From: Chanos chanos
Lineage: Eukaryota; Chordata; Actinopteri; Gonorynchiformes; Chanidae
Reading direction: 5' to 3'
Length of the DNA stretch: 64,000 nucleotides
NCBI RefSeq assembly: GCF_902362185.1
Contig: NC_044500.1
Coordinates: 36,843,558-36,907,557 of the forward strand
This document shows positions 1-20,894 of the stretch, in pieces (within the stretch, counting starts at the first letter, position 1; each line of letters opens with the position of its first letter). The position numbers and the translations under genes were made by a program. The notes below the pieces were generated by a model. That model searched no databases, was not told the origin of the DNA, and saw only the letters and a list, made by a program, of their open reading frames with translations.

Positions 1-182
1 CAATGAATCAGACAAGGCTCTCTCACAGCAGTGACTTCAGGAAAAGCATTTCTATAAAACGGATTTGTTACACAGCTCTCTTTCCTCTTCTCTGGTGCCT
101 GACAAGATCAGAGACACAGAGAGAAAACATGTGCGTCGCAGAAGTATCTCCACAGCTGTGTCAGGCTTTGCTGCTCTCTCAC

Positions 183-9860
<9,678 letters not shown>

Positions 9861-10110
9861 CCTGGCAATCTTGTTCCAATGATGACATGTAGTTGGCTCT
9901 GTAGTAAACTCTGTAAAGTTAAGTTTAATGTATTGAGCAGTTTGGTGTCTGTTTCATTATACAAACCGATTGCACCTGAACTCCTACAATTAACATCCTC
10001 ATCCACTTTGGAAACGTACTCTCGAACGGACTGTTGACGTTGAGTGCCACTACTACTTCCGCTTCAAAAAGTAGAGACGATGCATTTGCACAACCATACG
10101 AATGCAAATC
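9861..10110 (-). promoter_or_regulatory. Putative kdm5b 5' UTR and promoter
   Basis: This is the DNA just upstream of the kdm5b start codon. On the minus strand it holds an ETS-type site, GCGGAAGT, at about 10056-10063. No TATA box is obvious. The region is not strongly CpG-rich. The call rests on position and one motif. The transcription start cannot be fixed from sequence. Confidence 0.35.
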
Positions 10111-11886
10111 ATAAACAGCAACTGATCTTTGGGCTCATTGTAACTTTCAAAGGGAAGGTCTGCCTGTATATTACGTTCAAAAATATCTGATGCTTAGTGA
10201 GAATTTCAGGTCCATTAGGTAACGACTTATCAGATTCATAACCAAATGAACTGCAAAACTATTACACCAAGGTACTGGTTTGATATCCCTATGTCATTAT
10301 ATTTTATTTTCGATTTCTACAAATCGGTCTGTTGCCCTAAGAAAATCATTCGTACAAATGTGTGAAATTACGGCTCTTTTATTAATTAACCTACTTCCCT
10401 TACTTGTGTTATATGTAATGATATCTACAAATATTTGACGATTATAACCAACCGAACACGATGTTTATTTTAAGCTCAGCCCCTATAACATAAACTGACA
10501 AGATGCATTTTTAACACGAGAAGTATTAAGATACCTTTTCCAGCAGACACAAACTTCGAAATAATGAAGAGGCCCAATGTCCTGTTTTATTTACAGTATG
10601 ATGACTTGCGCGCAATAATATGTTACAGCTGAGCGCTTCACGAAGACCGGAACTTCTTTTTTAAATGGACTCTTTCGTATTGCCCATTCAAAACTACTGT
10701 ATAGAAGTAGGGATATTAATTTTGTCATCATAGTGAATAAAAGTTGTAGTGAACACAGAATAAAATGTGTTTTAAGCTGGACAATATAACCACATTCGAT
10801 CATAACTATACTACTCGTTTAGTATACTTGCATTTACATCACGTGGTTACACCACCTGAAAAGCATCAAGTTACAAGAAAAGACATACAGAATTGCTTAC
10901 CGCGGTGACTATAAACTAACGAGATGATCCCATACTATTGCCTCCTTTACATCTCCTCCACTAGTTTGCTCCGGACCGAGATAGGTACCTCAGTGTCCAC
11001 AGCATCATTCCATACAAGCCCTGCCTGTCAGCACGTAGTCCACGTCAACTCAAATCGGCAACAGTATACGGTGTTCCGCCTCAGCGAAGACTACATGACA
11101 GAACCGTACAAAACCATAGAATCGAACAAGAGTTTTTTCTTATTATGATTCATTGACTTTTTGATCCAGGAATTATTCCATCCGGTATTCGTTGGTTCAT
11201 ACTGACACTGCATATACGTGAGTGATCAGGCTGTACAACGAACATAGGTTGTGCTAGTGTGCTATGAATATGTATCTTCATTAAGTAGGTGTTTCATTTA
11301 AAACCACACGCCCTTTATATTTTCACTGTGGGCCTTTGAGAGGTGTCTCCATGCCCATGTAAGAATCAAGGACAAACCAAAAAGTAAAAAAGGGCTTTTT
11401 GAAAATTGTTAGCAAGGTTGTAACTACGAACTGTAAGGTTAGGGAAGTAAGAATAAAAACAGCCATATTGAAACACTGAAAATCGATCTTAAAATACAGA
11501 ACACTGTCGGGTTCAGGTGGGCAGTATAGTTGAATGTACACAGACATGTTAATCTCTCTTGAGGATTTGTTGATGTAACTGTAAGAAATACGTAAGTTGG
11601 CCCCAAAGACACAACCTATGTTCTAATACTTGCTTTGCAGCATCTGGACATATCATCCAAATTCTTTAGGATGAACTACTGTGGAAAATATTCACTACTG
11701 AACATTTAACATCTAAATTAATTCTATTTTGCATTGTTTTATATGGTGATGACTTGGTCCTGTAAGAGTGGTTATTACAGATGTCAGACAGTATCAAACA
11801 CTGAGCTCTTAAATGACCAGCGACAGACACTTGCCTACATGTTTGAGCACTATATGTTCGCAATTTGTTTGTTTGTGGGCACTATC

Positions 11887-11926
<40 letters not shown>

Positions 11927-12562
11927 GTGTGTGTATGTGTGTGTGTGTGTTAGAGAGCATATTTCATAAAAGCACAACTATTCTTCTTCTTGCTCATAAT
12001 CTCAGCAGCTGACATTTTCATTAAGAGATCATATAAGACAACAGCAAAAGTTCAGATTTTATTTTTGGAAGGTCAAAATTATTCTTTAGTAATATGAGGT
12101 GGAAAAATCTCCTTACCTCATACGTTTAACATTACTTCTCCACTGCATACACAAGAGCTAATTTGTTGTGAGAAACTCTCAGAACAAGCTTGGGGAGGGG
12201 GCGAGTGGTAGAGATTTGTGTTTTGCTGCAGGCAATGTTCACAAATATTCTATATAATGGTCTACATGACAAACTGAAAATAGTCGTTAAAAATTGAAGG
12301 AATGTAAGTGTAATTGACTTATACAACTGAACAATATCAGACATTTTACAGTAATAAGAAAAAAGTATACCTAACAGTAACTACAAAAGAAACATATTCT
12401 TCTTTTTTATTTGGAAAATCAAGCTCTGGAGCAGCACACGTAACGTTGTTGTGTGACTGAACTGACTTAAAGATATAGCCTGGACCAGCAAGACTGAACA
12501 TGCTGATCAAATCAGGTGCAATTTATCACAGAAACACCTAATCTCTTACTAACATCCAGAGA
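10111..12562. other. Intergenic DNA between rabif and kdm5b
   Basis: AT-rich DNA with no ORF resembling a protein family and no RNA gene I can recognise. The part next to rabif (about 12.0-12.56 kb) presumably holds its 3' UTR. A (TA)n run followed by (GT)n lies at 11889-11950. Confidence 0.6.
11889..11950. repeat. Compound (TA)n-(GT)n microsatellite
   Basis: About 17 TA units run directly into an interrupted GT run. Read directly from the sequence. Confidence 0.95.
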
Positions 12563-13228
12563 TTAGGCATGGTTAACCCTCTCTAGCGCCACATAGAAGC
12601 TCGTCTTGTCGTCAAGGCAGTGCCAACCAATGGGCCCAATCTCACAATCTGCACAGATGAGGTATTTTACTTTGCCAACATCTTTGGTGAAGCCCACGTT
12701 CTCAAAGTTGAACATGTCATCCACCAGCCAGTGAGCGGTTAATGTGTCCCCATCCAATGAGCCTTCTGACTGGCTGATTGTGGACTTTTTCCTCATTGAG
12801 GGTAAAAAAAGCTGGTAGATAGGGAGACATATCAGAGAGAAACAAAGATAAATTGTCTTCTCTAGTCAAAATCAGTATATTTCAATAAACAATTATTACT
12901 AAATTACTATTATTTATATTCCCAATGTTTAAGGTATTACTACTAAAATAACATATTTATGTTAAACATGTTTACAAATGGAAACTACAGACAAAAGTAA
13001 ACTCAACCTGCAGCAAGAAACAAAAACATTTTTTGTTTTTTACATCCAGGCACCCTGCCCAGAGGCAATCTGTAGGGCCCTTACCTCCTTTTCTGAAAAT
13101 TGTGCCATTCCTGGACAAAGCACTTTGGAACCACAGCGTTGACACAGCACTGATTTCGCATTTTTCCCATCATCCGATACTAGCGTAGAGGTGTCTGTAC
13201 ATCCTTCATTCTGTTTGCTGTTATCCAT
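12563..13228 (-). CDS. rabif: Rab-interacting factor / MSS4 (guanine nucleotide exchange factor-like chaperone for Rab GTPases)
   Basis: Small zinc-binding protein that binds nucleotide-free exocytic Rab GTPases (Rab8/Rab10 family) and stabilises them in the cytosol. Two exons, 13085-13228 and 12563-12811, joined in phase 0 by a GT-AG intron, give 130 residues (human 123). Zinc ligands are visible as two CxxC pairs: CQRC (C29 and C32) and CADC (C101 and C104). The highly conserved block ENVGFTKDV and the C-terminal IGPIGWHCLDD match MSS4. The start ATG at 13228 has A at -3 and G at +4. Its position between kdm5b and adipor1 matches the human order apart from the missing klhl12. Confidence 0.96.
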
Positions 13229-15088
13229 GTCGGCAACAGATAGAAGTCAATCTGAAATGAACTGTCGTCGTTTCCAAGATTAAATTATTCCAGGCTGCCA
13301 GAGAATCTGCATGAAAGCGATCATTTAGCACAACAGTTAACTATAAAAACAGTACGATGGATATAGTAAACAATTTCGTTTAATGTACTTACGTACCAAG
13401 TCTATCGAACACCTCAGTTAATAAGCAAGTCTACAGGGCATGATATATATTGTAAAACATTCCAAATAGCTACACAGTTAGCTAGGATGAAAACGAGAGC
13501 TGTATAAATTGACGAGGCTCACGGGGAAACGGGGCTTTTCCTGGCGTCTCCTTTAGTTTTGTGAGTCACTTGCACTACCGGGGAAAGCTTTAACATAAAT
13601 ATTTTCTATGAAATGTAGTCCACCAGAGGTGCCCATGAGGTGAAAATTCAAAAAGTCACCTGAAAAGACTTAAAAAGTGGACAGTTTATCATTAAAGTGC
13701 AAGGCTTGTCGCGACGGTATTGCCTGAGTGCAGCAACTTAATATTGTCGTGTAAAAACAAGCCCGAAAACAACGTTCCACCTCGTTGTAAGTAGCGTTGA
13801 AATTTTGCACTCGCATTTTACCCTTTTGGAACACAACAGTAACTCCCTTATGATAGAAAATAGGTTAAATTATACAGGTTTCGTTGCAGATATAAAGAGA
13901 AGGGTGGTGGCAAATTATGTGGTAACATCAAAGGAAAATAAGTAGGTGACTGCTACATGCATTATATTTAAGTCCATTTACCCAAAGTAGAAAGGATATC
14001 TCCAGACAATGTTCATTTTAACATCCATAAATATTTATTATAACACAATGCAATTCAGTGAAAGTAGGATTTATCACGTCTTTACAGAACACAACAAAAG
14101 AATACACATATTTAATCTCTGTAATAAAGCCACAAAGTCATCTTATATCTTAAAAGAATGAAACACTAGTCTTTATGAACAGCAGTTTGAGAAAATGTAA
14201 CAATGGAGGTCATGTGCCTAGTGATTTCATTAGGAATAACGAAAATGCCTACTTATGTTTGAGATTTGAGTTATGTTCACTAGACTGTAGTTTGGCCCAT
14301 CTATTTGAAACTATTTCCAGTGGCCTAAGGCACAGGAACGCTAAATGATTATATTTTATGCTGCACGGAAATTCAGTGCAGTGGCCTAATCTAAATTTGT
14401 AACAATACTCTTACTGTAAGGTGCAACAATTTGACCTTTTGAATTCTCAATCTATCCTAAAGGAAAAAAAGCTTAAAAAAGGAAGTCATCTCCAAGCTAG
14501 TAGACTTATATTCCCCAATATGCCCATTGTGCGTTACCCAGTCTAAATGATTGAACCTAATGATGAAATAGATATTACTTAACTGATTAAGTAATCAGCA
14601 ATATGTGGAATGTGCATCTAATCAGTTAATGATAAGATCCATCAAGGATTTACATAACTGTCTGATGCATAACCCAGATCATTGACGCTCTCTTTACAGA
14701 CTGTTGGAAAGTGCTTTGGGAGGTTTAAGACACACACATCAGCATAGATTGCATTCAGTCTAAGTGTTAATAATGACACTATAGCCACCATGCACTAATT
14801 TAACTTAGTGCACTTCCAGACAAATAGTCACACTTAAAGCAAATCCAGTTCACATAATGAACTTCTAGGGATGAGAGACTTAGTGCTGCTGTGCCAGTAT
14901 GATTACCCCTCGTTCATAGGCTAATACTACCTATTAGGACCATATGGAGCCCAGGAATAAAACACTATCAGAAAAGTGAAGAATATATGATGTAGTATTA
15001 ATCAAGAGAAGAGAAGGCTTCGGAGGAGCAGGTGACTGTTTCCAAACAGCACTTCTCTGAGGGTTTGAGGAATGGGGATTTAGGCTTC
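13229..15088 (-). other. adipor1 3' UTR and rabif upstream region
   Basis: No coding sequence was recognised. The adipor1 3' UTR probably occupies the right part. A minus-strand AATAAA at about 14033-14038 would give a UTR of roughly 1 kb. The left part (13229 to about 13800) should hold the rabif promoter and 5' UTR. klhl12, which lies here in human, is not detectable. Confidence 0.5.
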
Positions 15089-18000
15089 TCAGAGCAGAGT
15101 GTCATCAGTGCAACCTCCCTCTAACCCATAGCGGAACTCCTGCAGGTTGGAAACCCCATAGAAATGTATGAAGGCAGCTGCCACCACCAGCACATGAAAT
15201 ATCTGGTGTGAGTGGAACTAGAAAGAAACACACACACACACACACGCACACACACACACACACACACACAACCAGGATGAGAGGCAAAAAAAAAAGCAAA
15301 GAATTAACAATACATTTGTTATTTTCAGCCCCTTAAAATGTACGAGCATGAGCAAAGAGCTTCAATTATTTTTTTCTGTTGCTTGTGATTTCAACCTCTG
15401 ATTTCATCATGAGATGTAAGGAAACGATAAAATGCTCCCTCCTTACCCAGATGTCACACTTGCCAGGGAAATACCGTTCAGGGATCCTGGCAGCGTAGAG
15501 GCCGGCCCCTGTGATGTACATTGCACCCATCAGGTAGAACCATCCCATTTGTCCTACTGTAGTGGCCTTGACAAAGCCCTCCTCAATGGTGAAGTGCATG
15601 GTGGGAACAATACCACTCAGCCCAAGACCCATGAATACTCCTTTGGAACAGTAATCATTGGCAGAGAAAAAATGACTCGAAAGAAGGCAACGACCATGAA
15701 AGATACAGAGCAGGTACCAGTCAGACTGTGTCCACATTCATGGTTGCTTTCTGAAGTCAAAGCGCACTTCTTTATGTACATGACCGTATTTAATTTGTAA
15801 TAGCAATGTTTCATCAAAGTCAAAAATGATACTGCTTTCAGTCAGCAGCCTATTGGAGCAGAACAAGCACAAAGGGTCCATTATTTAAACATCAATGATT
15901 AGCTTTTACCTGCTCTTGTGGGCCTGTGGCGGGGTGTGGAGAAGCGGTCCCACTGGGCCACAATGATTGCAGCAATGCCCAGCACACAAACAATTGTGAG
16001 GTAGATGAGGCGGGGCTGAGGGGAGCAGTAGAAGGAGTAATAGAGCCAGGGCACAAAGGAGCCCATGATCAGCAGAGCAATGCCGGAGTAGTCCAGCCTG
16101 AGAGACAGAGAGACATTTAAACATCAACTGGAGCCTGAATAACATGAAGCCTTTGTCGCGACAAGTATCCAACAACTCAAGACATTTCATCACATTTCAT
16201 AAATGAACCTGATTTAGTGCATTAAGTCTTGACATGTCTACAGGAGAGAGACATTAGGTCATTTCAGTTGATAGAATGCAGTGCATCAGGGAATTTTTTT
16301 GGTGATGATAATGTAACTAGGGTTTGTTTACCAGTGTATATGCCCATACTTAAAGTTACTTTATATGGGCTTCACATGTAGACCCGAATCCCATATTCCT
16401 TTGATGCATCATTTACATTGGAGAACTGCGTTAAAGAGGTAAAATGAGGGGAATAAGATTGGTACATGCACAAACACTAGCAAAAGAAGTGTGGATGAAA
16501 CTGAGACTTGTGGTGAACCATCAGTGTAGTAAGAGAGGGAATGTCATCCACAATTTTGAATGAATTTTTTTTTGTTTTTTGTAAAAACTCACAGCATCCA
16601 GTTAAAGCTATGATGGTAGCATCCGTGCTCATATGGACAGAAGTACAAGGCACTGCATATGGTCTGACATTTATGCAGATAAATAGTGGCTAAGATGCTT
16701 TGTGATTTTTCTCTTTCAAAATTACAAACACAAAGAAAAAGGTATTTTCTCAGTTGTCAGTAAAATATCTGGTCTTTGCGAGGAATTTCTTCTGAATTGC
16801 ATCACATAAACACTGTATGTGGACTGGCTTGAAAAGCTGTACAACTGTTAAGTGTCAAATTTCACTTCCTGAGGAGTACAAAAGATAACTTCTAACAACA
16901 TATTCCACTAAGCATAAAGGGACTCCTGAGTGAAATACTTTGAGCTTCGACTTCAAACTAAGACTTGACAGAGTAAGACAACAGATGAATGAGAATTGGC
17001 CTTACTTGGAGAAAGTACGTGACACTTTCTCGGAGTGGCAGTAAACAGTGTGAAAGAGCCAGGAGAAGCTGAGGCAGAGAACTGCACCAAGGAAGAACAT
17101 TCCAAACACCACCTTCTCCTGCAGAGGGGCCATGAAGTACATGTTGGGCCGCAGCATGGTGAGAGTGCCCAGACACAGGAACAGAATGAGTCCTGTGAAA
17201 AATGACCATTCCTTCATTAAATTTTAATGGAAGTGAAGGAGCAACAAGACGTGTTTAAAAATGTATTATGAGACTAGATTAATATCTTATATGACGATAA
17301 GTATAGAGCAATATAATGTGTTTAGTAATTACACACTGTATGGTTAGAAGTCTCTGAATGCATGTACTGAACCCTTTTGTTGTTGTTTTTTTTGCCGACC
17401 TAGCTTAAAAGATTTTGGTCTCAGTAGGGCTCACTCGTCAAATAAACATCAAAAATACTAAACACTAAAATCAGCATTTTAAAGTATTCTTCAAATTTAT
17501 TGTCCATTTGCTTGGGGCTGGTTCAGATTCTAAATTATTTTGTTACAATTTGGCACTGGTTTGGCCCGCTTGAAATGATCAATAAACACATCGTGAATAT
17601 TGTCCCAGACTTCTTTCACTGGACAAAATTTTTGTGGGCAGAAACATTTTTTTTTACCTGTGAAAATTCATATGAATCAACTAAGGAGGAAATAACTTCA
17701 GGGTTTGAAATAACTGCTCTAAATGAACTAGATGAAAATGCACACTTAAAGCAATATCCCAGTTTGATCGCCTGCTTAATTCTGAGGAAGCTGCCTTGCA
17801 TACATGAATTGCTGGTACAGTATTGTGTTTTGTGGTACATCAACTTGTTTTTTCCACAGCTCTGTAATTTAACTTTCCATTTCCCCCCTGCACTGTAAGT
17901 TCGCAAAAATCATCAATTGAAAAAAAAAAAAAGGTCTCAACTCACCCAACAAGTGGGTCCAGATATTCCCAGTTTCTGTGTGGATCCTGAAGATGCTTCC

Positions 18001-18623
18001 AAAGCAGGCACGGAATGAGGGCATGGGGGGCCGATGTCCATGCAGGAGGTAGTCATTGTCCTTCAGCCACTCTGGTAGAACATGAAAAGGAATGACCCGC
18101 CAGCGCCCTTCCCATACCTGCCATGGAAAACCACAACATTTTATCATTCGACTATCTTACACTTTCTGTTGAGGAAATCTTGCTCTTGGCTACAGTGAAT
18201 ACCTTGTGTACAAACTCCTCCATCTTTTCCATAGCATGATGAGCCTGCAGGGGCAGAGTAAGTACCTCTCCCACTTCATCATCCTCATCCTCATCCTCAT
18301 CTGCATGAGCATGTGCCCCCTGAATGCAAAATTAGTTTACATTAAATTGTGAAATTGTTTAGGGGTGTGCTTTCAAATCTTTAGAGGATTCGAATCTTTA
18401 GAGGAGTACAACATTGTCCTCTGCAGCAGAGGCAGTAGATAAATATGTACTGTCTTTATGGTTGAATGAGTGAGCTTGCCTCTGCTAGGAGACCTTTGCC
18501 CCCCCTGGCCCCTGGTTCCTCCAGCAGGGGTCCCAGCTCCATCAGCTCCATGTCAGCTGGGACACGGCATTCCTCTGAGATCCGACAGTCTGCATCACTG
18601 GCAGACCCGTTTCGGCCTGACAT
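15089..18623 (-). CDS. adipor1: Adiponectin receptor protein 1 (PAQR family, seven-transmembrane)
   Basis: Plasma-membrane adiponectin receptor with inverted seven-helix topology and zinc-dependent ceramidase-like activity, acting through AMPK and PPAR pathways. Seven coding exons: 18480-18623, 18203-18319, 17946-18117, 17006-17192, 15910-16097, 15447-15640, 15089-15217. They give 376 residues (human 375), and all phases close. Expected zinc ligands are present: H192 in WLFHTVYCHSEK, H338 and H342 in HSHQIFHVL, and D209 in LDYSG. The N-terminal cytosolic tail carries an acidic DEDEDEDD run at the start of exon 2. The C-terminus ends EGGCTDDTLL as in human. Intron 1 uses a GC donor (see separate entry). 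Start ATG at 18623 gives MSGRNGSASDADCR, consistent with the variable N-terminus of the family. Confidence 0.97.
15228..15270. repeat. (CA)n microsatellite in the last adipor1 intron
   Basis: Nearly perfect CA run with one CG interruption, starting about ten bases upstream of the acceptor of the last coding exon (which begins at 15217). On the gene strand it reads as a GT run close to the polypyrimidine tract position. Confidence 0.95.
18320..18479 (-). other. adipor1 intron 1: non-canonical GC-AG intron
   Basis: The exon ends CAGAG and the intron begins GCAAGC on the gene strand. The acceptor is TTCAG. Exon 1 is exactly 48 codons and exon 2 is 39 codons, both phase 0, so this boundary keeps the reading frame. 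No GT donor nearby joins these exons in frame. AG|GCAAG is the usual context of U2-type GC-AG introns. Confidence 0.85.
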
Positions 18624-19760
18624 AAGTAGACTGCCCTGTAACCGATCCTCAGCTTTTGTCTTCAGCCGAAGCTTGACACTTCAGACCACTGTCAGCCACA
18701 GAAACAAACAAAGCCCTGCATTAATAAAGGGCACGAGTGACACCTGTGAAAACAACACTATGCATTTCCTCAGATACATAACATGAAAACAATTGATTTA
18801 CCTGGGACAGTTACGCTGGTATCCGGTAAAGTCTATATTGCCCACCTGACGTGTATCCCTCAGTCTTGCATCAAAACTTGGAAACGTAAATACAGTGTTC
18901 AGTTGTTTCAGAAATTTGCATTAGTTCGGTATTCATAAAAATATACGGAATGACGTACAAGTCAGTTATGGTCTTATCAACCTAAACCATCGTCGATTTG
19001 AAGCATAAACTCATAAATACACGGAAGGTCTTAATTAAAAGTAATGTTCCGTCGGTAAATCAGCTAACACAATGGAATGTACGACAGGAGTTCCTGGGTG
19101 GTATCGCTTGTTAGCAAGTGAGCTGAGCCATGAAACAAATAGAGTGTATTTTAACTTCATTACCAGCGATGAACAAACAACTGATCCACGGCTATTATAA
19201 TTAGTTAAATTAAAACTGCCAGAACAGTTTTCCATACAATATCAACACTGACGTGGCATGCAGGTTGCATCTTGTTTTCAAGCTGATAAACAACTTAGCT
19301 AGCAAGCTTAGCGTTCATAAGGCAGCCAGCTAGCGGATCAGCTAGTTGTTCTATTACGGCTAGCATCTCGCAGGTTGAATAGCCATCCAGTCTGCAGAAA
19401 CCTACAAGGTACACCAAATTCCATGTAACCGAAAATGCTACCAAGTCAATAACAATGCTAGCGAAAACTGTTTACCATAATTGTACGCCCACTTGACTAC
19501 AATCGTTGTTATTAGCTGTTTTCTACACATTCAAAGTTTATGTCCGTGCTCACCTTGTATCTCAAGACGCGAAATAAGAAATTTGATCTCTTCCAGCCTC
19601 TTACAAAAACAAGCCAAATGGTCACTGATGACAAGCCTAAACCTATGCCGGGTAACGGGTTTGAACTGGCTCTCTGTGGTTTCACGAAAAATAACCCAGA
19701 GGCTCCATCTCGTGGTCAAGATGGCGATGGTTGCTGTGATAGTCAAAGGCGAGTATGCTC
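18624..19760 (-). promoter_or_regulatory. Putative adipor1 5' non-coding exon(s) and promoter
   Basis: A good minus-strand donor, AAG|GTGAGC, ends a possible first non-coding exon at 19554. Another candidate, CCAG|GTAAAT, lies at about 18802. Candidate acceptors precede the ATG at 18623. A YY1-type AAGATGGCG motif is on the plus strand at about 19720, and YY1 sites are common near start sites. The UTR exon structure is uncertain without transcripts. Confidence 0.4.
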
Positions 19761-20894
19761 TTAACTTGGGTGCAGTGTACTACGGGAGGGCATGTTATGA
19801 ATTTGTTTGATCACAAGGCAAAATCAAAGGCCATATATTTTTTTAACTATAACTTTTCCCTTGATCCGAAATTATATATATATTTTCAATGATTAAATGG
19901 TATAAGTATTTTGGTTATTTAAACAATTAAAAAGCTACTAAAAAAATCCATCATAAAACCGTAACATTTGAAGTCATTTTTATACTATTAGGTTTCTGAG
20001 AGCAGTTGTCGAAGGCTGTATAAATTTTTTACCAGAATGACACTGAAAAATATCTAGAACCAACTGCCACCAGCCTTCAATCTCTTGTAATCCCTAATCC
20101 ATAACAACAAAGGGGGTGGTGGGCACCAAGCAAATATTTTGTCATTAGCCACAGCCTTTCTGACAGCATAACACTGCTCACTGTTTTTCCCATAATGGAT
20201 CAATGAAAGCAAAGAAATTCAGAGAGGATGAACAACTCTTGCAATACATCTAACAAACAACATAAAACTGATCAAAATGAGATTAACCCACTACTAGAGT
20301 CAACAAATTTATTCAATCTTTTCTTCATTTTTTTGTATTCTGTTCAGTGCTTGAAACAGTTGACTGTATTTAACTGATATGATACAGTAAGTGCATGCAT
20401 ATAAAACATTTCAAAGGACATTATAAATTCACACAGTTGCACAGACAATTAATTGGTAAATTCAATCCAACCACACAGGCACAAATAAAATATTCAATGC
20501 TAAAGCCAGCAACAGCAGGTGCCTGAATACTTAATAATGCCACTCTGCACACAGCAAAATGACTCAAGTGCATTTTAAACATTTTGGAGCTCTATCAGTA
20601 TCTGACAGTTTACAGATACATGTGGTGATACGATAAAGCATGTCACTATGCAGGTCTGAGCATGAGCTTGGTTTTTCATGACCCTAAAAATTTGGCCTGA
20701 AACATTTGTATTAGAGTCATAATAAATTCACACGCAGATACTAAGCCTGTCTTTTTAAGGACTGACATTGTGGAGCTGTCTATTATTAACCAATGGACTG
20801 TATTAGGCTGAATTTTCCAAGGAAGCTGATGGGCATGCCTCAGTGCTGCCATCTTTGGAGTTTATTTTTAAGAAGGCCCCAGCATGAGAAGTAA
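19761..20894 (-). other. cyb5r1 3' UTR and spacer to adipor1
   Basis: No ORF of interest. A minus-strand AATAAA (plus strand TTTATT) at about 20308-20313 is a plausible polyadenylation signal for cyb5r1, giving a 3' UTR of about 580 bases. Nothing else was recognised. Confidence 0.45.

Noticed and set aside
1-182. Search for a further kdm5b exon
   Set aside because: No segment encodes the expected continuation after LLEAR. The stretch starts with a donor site on the minus strand and is intronic.
15432-15800. 122-codon plus-strand open frame
   Set aside because: It is the antisense shadow of an adipor1 exon and its intron.
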